A stretch of 64,000 nucleotides of DNA from Hoeflea marina (GTDB lineage: Bacteria > Pseudomonadota > Alphaproteobacteria > Rhizobiales > Rhizobiaceae): the NCBI RefSeq assembly GCF_003182275.1, contig NZ_QGTR01000001.1:596130-660129 (forward strand). Reading direction: 5' to 3'. Shown in pieces: positions 55,579 to 64,000 of this stretch; the stretch's first letter is position 1; each line of letters starts with the position of its first letter. Below the pieces are notes generated by a model. It saw only the letters and a list, made by a program, of their open reading frames with translations. It was not told the DNA's origin and searched no databases. Position numbers and translations under genes: made by a program.

Positions 55579-56982
55579 CTAGACCAGCATCCCCATCGGA
55601 TTTTCGATGTAGCCCTTGAAGGCTGCCAGCAGTTCGGCGCCGAGCGCGCCGTCGACGGCGCGGTGGTCGGTCGACAAGGTGACGCTCATCACGGTGGCGA
55701 TCGCCAGTTCGCCGTTCTTCACCACCGGGCGCTGCTCGCCGGCGCCGATGGCGAGGATGGTGGCATGCGGCGGATTGACGACGGCGGCGAAATTCTTCAC
55801 CCCCATCATGCCCATGTTGGACACAGCCGTGGTGCCGCCCTGGTATTCCTCGGGCTTGAGTTTCTTTTCCTTGGCGCGCTTGCCCATGTCCTTCATCTCG
55901 TTGGAGATGGCCGACAGCGTCTTGGCTTCGGCGGCGCGGATGATCGGGGTGATCAGGCCGCCGGGGATCGACACGGCGACGCCGACATCTGCGTGCTTGT
56001 GCTTGACCATGTTCTCCGCAGTCCAGGAGACGTTGGCGTCGGGCACGTCGCGCAGCGCCAGCGCCAGGGCCTTGATCACCATGTCGTTGACGGAGAGCTT
56101 GTAGACCGGCTTGTCGGCGCGCACGGGAGCGGCCTTGTTGAGGTCGGAGCGCAGCGCCAGCAGCGCGTCGAGCTCGCAGTCGACGGAGACGTAGAAATGC
56201 GGAATCGTCTGCTTGGATTCCTGCAGCCGGCGGGCAATGGTCTTGCGCATGCCGTCATGCTTGACCAGTTCGTAGGAGCCTTCCTCGAACAGTTTCAGCA
56301 CGGCATCGTCGGACATGCCGGCGGGGGCTGCCGCGACAGGGCCCGGGGCGGGAGCCGCGGCCGATGGCTGAGCCTTGCCGGTGCCGCCTGCGATGGCCTT
56401 TTCGACATCTGCCTTGATCACCCGGCCATGCGGGCCGGAGCCGGAAATCGCGGACACCGAAACGCCGGCTTCCTTCGCGATGCGGCGGGCGAGCGGCGAA
56501 GCGAAGACGCGTTCGCCGTCCTTGACCGGCACCGGACCGGCAGACTGGCCTGCGTCAACGGGCTTGTCGCGCAACGGGGCGTCACCGGGGGGTGTCGGCG
56601 ATGAAGCAGGCTTGCTCCCCTCTGGCTTTGCCGACATCTCCCCCGCAGGGGGGGAGACAGGAGCCTCGGGCGTCGGAGCTTCCGCAGCCTTCGCCTTGGG
56701 CGCGGCATCTCCACCCTTGGCCGCATCCTCGACGCTTTCGCCCTCGGCGGCGAGAATGGCGATCAGCGCATTGACCTTGACGCCTTCGGTGCCGGCGGCA
56801 ACGACGATCTTCGCCACGGTGCCTTCATCGACGGCTTCCACTTCCATGGTCGCCTTGTCGGTCTCGATCTCGGCGATGATGTCGCCGGGGCCGACCTTGT
56901 CACCCTCCTTGACCAGCCATTTGGAGAGATTGCCCTCCTCCATGGTCGGCGACAGGGCAGGCATGGTGATGTTGATAGGCAT
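55579..56982 (-). CDS. pdhC: Dihydrolipoamide acetyltransferase, E2 of pyruvate dehydrogenase
   Basis: 467 aa. One lipoyl domain (about 1-80, lipoyl Lys43 in [10 protein letters not shown]), a linker, the E1/E3-binding domain (about 158-195, ASPLARRIAKEAGV) and the acetyltransferase domain ending with the catalytic STDHRAVDG motif. Residues about 108-138 of the linker are unlike the usual Ala/Pro repeats; they are encoded by an inserted palindromic element that stays in frame (see separate entry). It moves acetyl groups to CoA and forms the complex core. Confidence 0.95.
   Translation of the reverse strand: MPINITMPALSPTMEEGNLSKWLVKEGDKVGPGDIIAEIETDKATMEVEAVDEGTVAKIVVAAGTEGVKVNALIAILAAEGESVEDAAKGGDAAPKAKAAEAPTPEAPVSPPAGEMSAKPEGSKPASSPTPPGDAPLRDKPVDAGQSAGPVPVKDGERVFASPLARRIAKEAGVSVSAISGSGPHGRVIKADVEKAIAGGTGKAQPSAAAPAPGPVAAAPAGMSDDAVLKLFEEGSYELVKHDGMRKTIARRLQESKQTIPHFYVSVDCELDALLALRSDLNKAAPVRADKPVYKLSVNDMVIKALALALRDVPDANVSWTAENMVKHKHADVGVAVSIPGGLITPIIRAAEAKTLSAISNEMKDMGKRAKEKKLKPEEYQGGTTAVSNMGMMGVKNFAAVVNPPHATILAIGAGEQRPVVKNGELAIATVMSVTLSTDHRAVDGALGAELLAAFKGYIENPMGMLV
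56572..56658 (-). repeat. Palindromic element inserted in frame within pdhC
   Basis: On the minus strand the DNA contains CTCCCCCC-TGC-GGGGGAG, then ATGTCGGC-AAA-GCC and AGAGGGG, the same order and near-identical text as the intergenic element at 36511-36556 (15 bases from TGCGGGGGAGATGTC match exactly). It encodes SPPAGEMSAKPEG within the flexible E2 linker. Confidence 0.75.
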
Positions 56983-56996
56983 CTGACAGTCCTCCC

Positions 56997-58397
56997 TCAG
57001 GCAGTGTAGGTGACGGCTTTGACAGCGTCGATGACTTCCCCGACATTCGGCAGCGCCAGTTTTTCGAGATTGGCGGCGTAGGGCATTGGCACGTCCTTGC
57101 CGGCGATGGTGATGATCGGCGCGTCGAGATAGTCGAAGGCCTGCTGCATCACCCGCGTGGCGATTTCGGTGCCGACGGAGTTTTGCGGATAGCCCTCTTC
57201 CACGGTGACCAGGCGGCCGGTCTTCTTGACGCTCTCGATCACCGTCGGCAGGTCCATCGGCCGGATGGTGCGCAGGTCGATGAGCTCGACGTCGATGCCC
57301 ATCTTGGAGAGTTCCTCGATCGCCTTGATGGCATAGGTCATGCCGATGCCGAAGGAGACGATGGTCGCGTCCTTGCCGGTCTTGTGGATCCGCGCCTTGC
57401 CGATCGGCAGCACGAAATCATCCATCTTGGGCACGTCGAAGGTCTGGCCGTAGAGGATTTCGTTCTCGAGGAAGATGACCGGGTTCGGGTCGCGGATGGC
57501 CGCCTTGAGCAGGCCCTTGGCATCGGCGGCCGAATAGGGCATCACCACCTTGAGGCCGGGAATGGCACTGTACCACGAGGCATAGCACTGCGAATGCTGG
57601 GCGCCGACGCGGGCGGCAGCGCCGTTGGGACCGCGGAAGACGATCGGCGCGCCCATCTGGCCGCCCGACATGTAGAGCGTCTTGGCCGCCGAGTTGATGA
57701 TCTGGTCGATGGCCTGCATGGCGAAGTTGAAGGTCATGAATTCGACGATCGGCCTCAGGCCGGCCATGGCCGCGCCGACACCCAGTCCGGCAAAACCATG
57801 CTCGGTGATCGGCGTGTCGACGACCCGCCTGGCGCCGAACTCGGCAAGCAGGCCCTGCGTGATCTTGTAGGCGCCCTGGTATTCGGCGACCTCCTCGCCC
57901 ATGACGAACACCTTGTCGTCGGCGCGCATTTCCTCGGCCATGGCGTCGCGCAATGCTTCGCGCACGGTCGTCGGCACCATCTCGGTGCCCTCCGGAATCG
58001 ACGGATCGGAGGCGGCTTCATTCGCCACCGGCGCCTTGGGTGCCGCGGGTACTGGTGCCGCCGCGTCGGATTTCTTTTCTTTGGGCGCTTCGGCTTCCGG
58101 CTTCTGAGCGGCCTCGGCAGCAGGCTTGGAGGACCCGATATCGGAGGCGCTCTCGCCCTCTTCAAGGATCACGGCGATGACGGCGTTGACCTTGACGTTC
58201 TCGGTGCCGGCGGGAACGACGATCTTGCCGAGCACGCCCTCGTCGATGGCTTCCACTTCCATGGTTGCCTTGTCGGTTTCAATTTCGGCCAGTACATCGC
58301 CGGAGGCGACCTTGTCGCCCTCCTTCTTGAGCCATTTGGACAGCGTGCCTTCTTCCATGGTCGGGGAAAGCGCGGGCATCAGGATATCGATCGGCAT
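56997..58397 (-). CDS. pdhB: Pyruvate dehydrogenase E1 beta subunit with N-terminal lipoyl domain
   Basis: 466 aa, about 120 longer than plain E1 beta. The first ~80 residues are a lipoyl domain (Lys43 in [12 protein letters not shown]) joined by an Ala/Pro/Lys linker to the E1 beta fold (from about 140: [35 protein letters not shown] and the [16 protein letters not shown] region). Lipoyl-bearing PdhB is a known rhizobial trait. With PdhA it decarboxylates pyruvate. It lies 14 bases from pdhC and 15 from pdhA. Confidence 0.96.
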   Translation of the reverse strand: MPIDILMPALSPTMEEGTLSKWLKKEGDKVASGDVLAEIETDKATMEVEAIDEGVLGKIVVPAGTENVKVNAVIAVILEEGESASDIGSSKPAAEAAQKPEAEAPKEKKSDAAAPVPAAPKAPVANEAASDPSIPEGTEMVPTTVREALRDAMAEEMRADDKVFVMGEEVAEYQGAYKITQGLLAEFGARRVVDTPITEHGFAGLGVGAAMAGLRPIVEFMTFNFAMQAIDQIINSAAKTLYMSGGQMGAPIVFRGPNGAAARVGAQHSQCYASWYSAIPGLKVVMPYSAADAKGLLKAAIRDPNPVIFLENEILYGQTFDVPKMDDFVLPIGKARIHKTGKDATIVSFGIGMTYAIKAIEELSKMGIDVELIDLRTIRPMDLPTVIESVKKTGRLVTVEEGYPQNSVGTEIATRVMQQAFDYLDAPIITIAGKDVPMPYAANLEKLALPNVGEVIDAVKAVTYTA

Positions 58398-58412
58398 GGT
58401 GGTTCCCTCCCC

Positions 58413-59453
58413 TTAAAGCAGAATGTCGGTGTAGAGCTCGGATGCATCCGGCTCCTTGTCGGCCTGGGCGAAATCCGCCGCGTCCGCCACCACATCGCGC
58501 ACCTTCTTGTCGATGGCCTTCAGGTCATCCTCGGAGGCATGCTTGAGTTCGAGAATGCGGGCCTTGACCTGCTCGATCGGGTCATGCTCGGAGCGCATCT
58601 TCTGGACTTCGTCCTTGGAGCGGTACTTGGCAGGATCCGACATCGAGTGGCCGCGGTAGCGGTAGGTCAGCATTTCGAGGATGATCGGGCCCTTGCCGGA
58701 GCGGCAGTGGGCGACGGCCTCGACGGCCGCGGCATGCACCGCGCGCACGTCCATGCCGTCGACCTGATGGCCGGGAATGCCGAAGGAATTGCCACGCAGC
58801 GAGAAGTTCGACTGCGCCGAGGAGCGCGCCGTCGAGGTGCCCATGGCATAGCGGTTGTTCTCGATGATGTAGACCACCGGCAGCTTCCAGAGCGCTGCCA
58901 TGTTGAAGCTCTCGTAGACCTGGCCCTGGTTGGCGGCGCCGTCGCCGAAATAGGCGAGGCTGACATTGTCATTGCCGCGGTACTTGTTGGCGAAGGCAAG
59001 GCCCGTGCCCAGCGACACCTGGCCGCCGACGATGCCGTGACCGCCGTAGAAATTCTTCTCCTTGGAGAACATGTGCATGGAGCCACCCTTGCCGTGCGAA
59101 TAGCCGCTGCGGCGCCCGGTCAGCTCGGCCATCACGCCGCGGGCTTCCATGCCGCAGGCCAGCATGTGGCCGTGGTCGCGGTACCCGGTGATGACCTGGT
59201 CGCCATCTTTCAGCGCCATCTGCATGCCGACGACGACCGCTTCCTGTCCGATATAAAGATGGCAGAACCCGCCGATGAAGCCCATGCCGTAGAGCTGGCC
59301 GGCCTTTTCCTCGAAACGCCGGATCATCAGCATCTCGCCATAGGCCTTGATCTCGTCGGCCTTGTCGAAATCGGTGATCCCGCCGGCGAGGCCGGACTTC
59401 TTAGCTGCTGCGGGTTTGCGGGCCGCGGCGCCTGAACTCTTGCGTGGAGCCAT
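58413..59453 (-). CDS. pdhA: Pyruvate dehydrogenase E1 alpha subunit
   Basis: 346 aa. The thiamine-diphosphate motif GDGAANQGQVYESFNMAALWKLPVVYIIENN is complete, as are the MIRRFEEKAGQLYGMGFIGGFCHLYIGQEA start and the phosphorylation-loop-like RGHSMSDPAKYRSKDE. The Ala/Lys-rich first ~25 residues are disordered. ATG at 59453 follows GGGAGGA. First gene of the pdhA-pdhB-pdhC operon; the 173-base leader also holds the tandem repeat near ftsB. Confidence 0.96.
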   Translation of the reverse strand: MAPRKSSGAAARKPAAAKKSGLAGGITDFDKADEIKAYGEMLMIRRFEEKAGQLYGMGFIGGFCHLYIGQEAVVVGMQMALKDGDQVITGYRDHGHMLACGMEARGVMAELTGRRSGYSHGKGGSMHMFSKEKNFYGGHGIVGGQVSLGTGLAFANKYRGNDNVSLAYFGDGAANQGQVYESFNMAALWKLPVVYIIENNRYAMGTSTARSSAQSNFSLRGNSFGIPGHQVDGMDVRAVHAAAVEAVAHCRSGKGPIILEMLTYRYRGHSMSDPAKYRSKDEVQKMRSEHDPIEQVKARILELKHASEDDLKAIDKKVRDVVADAADFAQADKEPDASELYTDILL

Positions 59454-59581
59454 GTCATCCTCCCAGTGGTCATGTTAATTGACCATAGGCAAATTCACAG
59501 AGCGCAGCAATAGCAGAAACGCATAGCTCCCCTGCTTTCCATCCTATTGAAATATATAGATAATTTACGTATTAACCGAAT

Positions 59582-59635
59582 TCCGGTTAAGTCACGGATT
59601 CGGTTGAATCCGGTTAAGTCACGGATTCAGTTGAA
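59582..59635. repeat. 27-bp tandem duplication overlapping the ftsB stop codon
   Basis: Two 27-base copies, 59582-59608 and 59609-59635, differ at one position. The inner copy contains the ftsB stop (TGA at 59627-59629); the outer copy has CGA at the same place. A TTAACCG-N5-CGGTTAA hairpin overlaps the left edge. Confidence 0.75.
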
Positions 59636-59935
59636 ATAGACGATTTCGTCTTCCCTGATCACGTCAAGCATCAACCGGGCGCGTTCATCGAGCATGTCCG
59701 CTTCGATCGAGCCGTCGCTCATGAGCTTGACCCGACGTTCGAGAGTCTCGCGCTGTTCGCTGACTTCGTCAAGACGCTGGGCAAGCTCCACACGTCGTAC
59801 CTCCAGCGCGGAAGCTGAATTGAGCCCGAAGGAGCCGTGCCAGACATGGAAGCCGAAATAGCTCAGACACGCCACAGAGAGTGCCGGAATGATGAATCGC
59901 CCAAACCGTTGCCGTCGCTTGAATCGTGTCCGCAT
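59627..59935 (-). CDS. ftsB: Cell division protein FtsB / DivIC family
   Basis: 102 aa: a basic cytoplasmic start (RTRFKRRQRFGR), one membrane helix (about 14-30), then a periplasmic coiled coil (ALEVRRVELAQRLDEVSEQRETLERRVKLMSD) ending in the family's ARLMLDVIREDEIVYFN. It bridges FtsL and FtsQ in the septal complex. It lies between eno and pdhA as in other rhizobia, separated from eno by a terminator. Its last codons are part of a 27-bp tandem repeat. Confidence 0.9.
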   Translation of the reverse strand: MRTRFKRRQRFGRFIIPALSVACLSYFGFHVWHGSFGLNSASALEVRRVELAQRLDEVSEQRETLERRVKLMSDGSIEADMLDERARLMLDVIREDEIVYFN

Positions 59936-60016
59936 TCGAAAAACGCCTTACAGTGCAGACATGTTCTATCGCATGCACATGCTTAAGGGAGCGTTATCGC
60001 TCGGTGTCAAAACCAC

Positions 60017-60044
60017 AAAAAACGGCGCCCGGAGGCGCCGTTTT
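60017..60044 (-). terminator. Rho-independent terminator after eno
   Basis: A perfect stem, CGGCGCC (60023-60029) with GGCGCCG (60034-60040) around CGGA, is flanked by six A residues on one side and four T on the other, so it can act in both directions. It lies 23 bases after the eno stop and separates eno from ftsB. Confidence 0.88.
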
Positions 60045-60066
60045 CAGGTGACGGATGTAAGCGGTC

Positions 60067-61344
<1,278 letters not shown>

Positions 61345-61508
61345 TCAGTTCCTTTATCGTTTGGGACAGGCGCCGATCGGCGTTGCGCCGTCATAACGCA
61401 ACGGTCCGGAAAATCAATTCTTCACCGGATCCGCGCTGTCGTTTCACGAATATTTCACAATACACGCGGTTTGCCCAAGCGTGGAGAATGCAGCCCCGGA
61501 CTGGCCGC

Positions 61509-62348
61509 TCAACCGCGCTTGGCCACCGCGTCGAACGCCATCAGCGTTTCCAGGAGCCTCGGCAGGTCCTTGAGCGGGATCATGTTGGGGCCGTCCGACG
61601 AGGTGGAGTTGTCGGGGTCCTGGTGGGTTTCGATGAAGACGCCGGCAATGCCCACTGCGACGGCGGCGCGGGCGAGCGTTTCGACAAAGCGGCGCTCGCC
61701 GCCCGAAGTGGCTCCCTGGCCGCCGGGCTGCTGCACCGAATGGGTGGCGTCGAAGATCACCGGCGCGCCCGTCTCCGCCATGATCGGCAGGGCGCGCATG
61801 TCGGAGACCAGTGTGTTGTAGCCGAAAGAGGCGCCGCGTTCGGTGAGAAGCACATTCGGGTTGCCCGAGCCGGTGATCTTGCCCAGCACGTTCTTCATGT
61901 CCCACGGCGCCAGGAACTGGCCCTTCTTAACGTTGATCACCTTGCCGGTCCTTGCAGCGGCAACCAGAAGATCGGTCTGCCGGCACAGGAAGGCCGGGAT
62001 CTGCAGCACGTCGACATGCGGAGCGACAATGGCGCAGTGCTCCTCGGAATGGATGTCGGTGAGCACCGGCAAACCAAGCTGACTGCGCAGATCGTCGAAC
62101 ACAGGCATGGCCGCGTCTAGCCCGGCGCCGCGGGTGCTGGTGAGCGAGGTGCGGTTGGCCTTGTCGTAGCTCGACTTGTAGACGAGCCCCAGGCCGAGGC
62201 CGGCGCACAATTCCTTGAGCGCGCCCGCCATGTCGAAGGCATGGTCGCGGGATTCGAACTGGCAGGGGCCGGCGATCAGGGTGAGCGGCCCGGAATTGGC
62301 GAATACCGCGTTGCCGACGGTGACGGTGGAGTTGGCGGGGTGGTTCAT
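61509..62348 (-). CDS. kdsA: 3-deoxy-8-phosphooctulonate synthase (KDO-8-P synthase)
   Basis: 279 aa from ATG at 62348, which overlaps the VOC gene stop (ATGA). A TIM barrel with LIAGPCQFESRDHAF, YKSSYDKANRTS, the metal-site-like LPVLTDIHSEEHC and IFDATHSVQQPGG. It joins PEP and arabinose-5-phosphate to make KDO-8-P for lipopolysaccharide. It is the last gene before eno in the same direction, with a 167-base gap. Confidence 0.96.
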   Translation of the reverse strand: MNHPANSTVTVGNAVFANSGPLTLIAGPCQFESRDHAFDMAGALKELCAGLGLGLVYKSSYDKANRTSLTSTRGAGLDAAMPVFDDLRSQLGLPVLTDIHSEEHCAIVAPHVDVLQIPAFLCRQTDLLVAAARTGKVINVKKGQFLAPWDMKNVLGKITGSGNPNVLLTERGASFGYNTLVSDMRALPIMAETGAPVIFDATHSVQQPGGQGATSGGERRFVETLARAAVAVGIAGVFIETHQDPDNSTSSDGPNMIPLKDLPRLLETLMAFDAVAKRG

Positions 62349-63238
62349 CGGATTTCCTCGAATGCGTAAATGGCGCCCTGCCCCGGCGCCTCGTCGACGA
62401 GCAGCCGCCCGGCGATGGTTCTTGTCGCGACACCGCGGCCCTCGAGCATCGATCTCGTGGCGGCAAGGTCGCCGACGCGATAAACGATGGCGCGGCCGCG
62501 CAGGCCGCGGGAATGGGTCGAGGCTTTGCGGCCGTACCAGGCCTGCATGCCGGCGGGATTGAGCACCGTCACCCGCGTCTCCGCCAGCTCGATGGTCATG
62601 CCGAAGGAATGCGCGTCGACCTCGCGGTTGTTGCACAGCTCCTGGACGAAATACTGGAAATCGGTCGGATTGGGCTCCGACAGCACCAGCTCGGCGATGC
62701 CCGCGACCCCGTTGTCGTGCGCGGTCAGCGCCGTGCGGTCGACCGCCGGCACGTTGAGCCGCTGCACGGTGAAGCCGAAGAAATCCGGCGAGCGCAGGTC
62801 TGCGGCAAAGGCGAGCCTGAAGCTGGCGTTGCTTTCGACGCCGTCCGGCGACCGCATCGGCCGTGAAAACTCCAGAATCTCGCCGCCCGACATGCCGAGG
62901 GCGCGAAAATGCGCGTCATCGGCCGCCGCATCGGACGATCCGGCAACGAAGGCGCTGAAGCCGTTGTCGCCCTGGCGGAAGCGGTAGGCCTGATCACGGG
63001 CGACGAAGACATTGCCAGCGATCGCCGCCGCTTCGCAGTCCTCGCGGCCGGCGACGGCCAGCGGCTCGAGATAGGAGTTGTCGGCGAAGAACACGCAGGC
63101 ATTCTCCGTGCCGAACGGGTGCAGCGCATCCGGCGCCACGGTGAAGCCGAGCGCTGCATGCCGGGCGCGAGCCATGGCGAGGTCGGGAACCGGCAGCACG
63201 ACATGGTCAAGCGGGCGGGGTGTGCGCGGTGACGGCAT
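62345..63238 (-). CDS. VOC family protein (glyoxalase-like domain)
   Basis: 297 aa from ATG at 63238 with AAGGAGG upstream. The start LDHVVLPVPDLAMARARHAALGFTVAP is a typical vicinal-oxygen-chelate repeat with a metal histidine, followed by FGTENACVFFADNSYLEPLAV. Matches the larger glyoxalase-like (Glyoxalase_3-type) group. Reaction unknown. Translationally coupled to kdsA, though no link to KDO synthesis is known. Confidence 0.87.
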   Translation of the reverse strand: MPSPRTPRPLDHVVLPVPDLAMARARHAALGFTVAPDALHPFGTENACVFFADNSYLEPLAVAGREDCEAAAIAGNVFVARDQAYRFRQGDNGFSAFVAGSSDAAADDAHFRALGMSGGEILEFSRPMRSPDGVESNASFRLAFAADLRSPDFFGFTVQRLNVPAVDRTALTAHDNGVAGIAELVLSEPNPTDFQYFVQELCNNREVDAHSFGMTIELAETRVTVLNPAGMQAWYGRKASTHSRGLRGRAIVYRVGDLAATRSMLEGRGVATRTIAGRLLVDEAPGQGAIYAFEEIR

Positions 63239-63458
63239 GGAACAGGCCTCCTTGCGGCGCGCCACCACCGGCGCGCCCGAATGCCTGCCCATACCAGCAA
63301 GACCCGAGCCGGCGCAACCGGGCCGATGGCCCGCGGCGCGGCGGAGCCGCGCGGCGCGGCGAAGCTTGTGCAAGTCTTCCCATCATCTCCTGCCCGCCCT
63401 TGCACAATCCCGGCGGTCGTTTTATGCCGGTGCTGACCTCAGTCCGGGAAGATGATCC

Positions 63459-64000
63459 TTGCAACTCAAGCCATTTGTCACCAGCCGCACTGTCCTGGGC
63501 CTTGTCCTGGCGTCAGTCCTGTTCGCCGTCAGCGCGTGTTCGACCACGGAATCGCTCGATCTGCGCGCCAACCAGGTGGCACCGGTCCCGACCAAATACG
63601 CGGCCATCGTCGTCGATGTCAAAACCGGAGAGGCACTCTACTCCTCCAATGCCAACGCGCCCCGCTATCCGGCGTCGCTGACCAAGATGATGACGCTGTT
63701 CATGCTTTTCGAGGCGATGCAGCAGGGCCGCGTCAACCGCGACTCGCTGATTCCGATTTCGGCGAATGCGGCACGGCAGCCGCCCTCGAAGATCGGACTG
63801 AAACCCGGCCAGACGATCCCGGTCGACACCGCCATCCGCGCCCTTGTGGTCAAGTCCGGCAACGACGTTGCCACCGCGGTCGGCGAATATCTCGCCGCCG
63901 GATCGGAACAGCGCTTTGCCGAGATGATGACGGCGCGGGCCCGGTCTCTGGGCATGAGCAGCACGACCTTCCGCAATGCGTCGGGCCTGCCCGATCCGGG
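63459..64000 (+). CDS. D-alanyl-D-alanine carboxypeptidase (penicillin-binding protein), 3' end outside window
   Basis: About 180 codons are present from a TTG at 63459, which is preceded by GGGAAG; no ATG or GTG is in frame nearby. A lipoprotein signal ends in VSA-C. The serine peptidase S11 motifs SLTK (S-x-x-K, in YPASLTKMM) and SGN (VKSGNDVATAV) are visible; the KTG motif lies beyond the edge. It trims peptidoglycan stem peptides in the periplasm. Divergent from the VOC/kdsA genes. Confidence 0.85.
   Translation, partial: MQLKPFVTSRTVLGLVLASVLFAVSACSTTESLDLRANQVAPVPTKYAAIVVDVKTGEALYSSNANAPRYPASLTKMMTLFMLFEAMQQGRVNRDSLIPISANAARQPPSKIGLKPGQTIPVDTAIRALVVKSGNDVATAVGEYLAAGSEQRFAEMMTARARSLGMSSTTFRNASGLPDP

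Overview
The window is GC-rich, densely coded DNA from an alphaproteobacterium of the order Hyphomicrobiales (Rhizobiales). The strongest reason is the core gene order at 35.6-64 kb: mazG, hflX, hfq, trkA, ntrX, ntrY, ntrC, ntrB, dusB, ispDF, cinA, ratA/COQ10, lipA, lpd, pdhC, pdhB, pdhA, ftsB, eno, kdsA. Other rhizobial marks are a lipoyl domain on PdhB, a bifunctional IspDF, an NtrX without the sigma-54 loop, and several families of palindromic intergenic repeats. A Rhizobiaceae or Hoeflea-like genome is my inference; no rRNA or tRNA gene was seen that could confirm it.

0-10.5 kb: the end of a racemase-like gene, a GNAT acetyltransferase, an RND efflux adaptor/pump pair, a YqaA membrane protein, then on the minus strand a MacAB-like ABC exporter (ATPase, FtsX permease, HlyD adaptor). 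10.5-16 kb: an oxalate/formate-family MFS transporter, a DctB-like sensor kinase and an NtrC-type activator. A near-perfect sigma-54 promoter and two phased 17-bp palindromes lie in front of the transporter, so this looks like a self-contained inducible uptake module. 16-22 kb is an accessory islet (DMT transporter, YafK-type L,D-transpeptidase, LrgA/LrgB pair, thiopurine methyltransferase, PIN-like protein). It carries the decayed start of a second DMT copy and a chimeric scar joining the 3' ends of fdsD and lrgB.

22-35 kb: a soluble NAD-dependent formate dehydrogenase operon (fdsG-fdsB-fdsA-fdhD-fdsD) with a LysR regulator and a likely LysR box; kynureninase; a sulfite-reduction operon (cysG, DUF2849, cysI, DUF934, a 2Fe-2S ferredoxin); and a cytidine-deaminase-fold protein. 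35.6-47 kb: housekeeping and nitrogen-control genes (NtrBC and NtrYX), with potassium uptake and Hfq. 47-64 kb: isoprenoid precursor synthesis, lipoate synthesis and the complete pyruvate dehydrogenase complex, enolase, KDO-8-phosphate synthase, and the start of a D,D-carboxypeptidase gene cut by the window edge. A small toxin-antitoxin locus between ratA and lipA has an intact ParD-like antitoxin but a wrecked ParE toxin.

The most interesting signals are the sigma-54/enhancer architecture at 12.39-12.51 kb, the two duplication scars near 18.7 and 21.1 kb, an in-frame palindromic repeat inside PdhC, and the lack of a standard start codon for hflX. No CRISPR array, prophage, transposase gene or clearly new multigene defence system was found.
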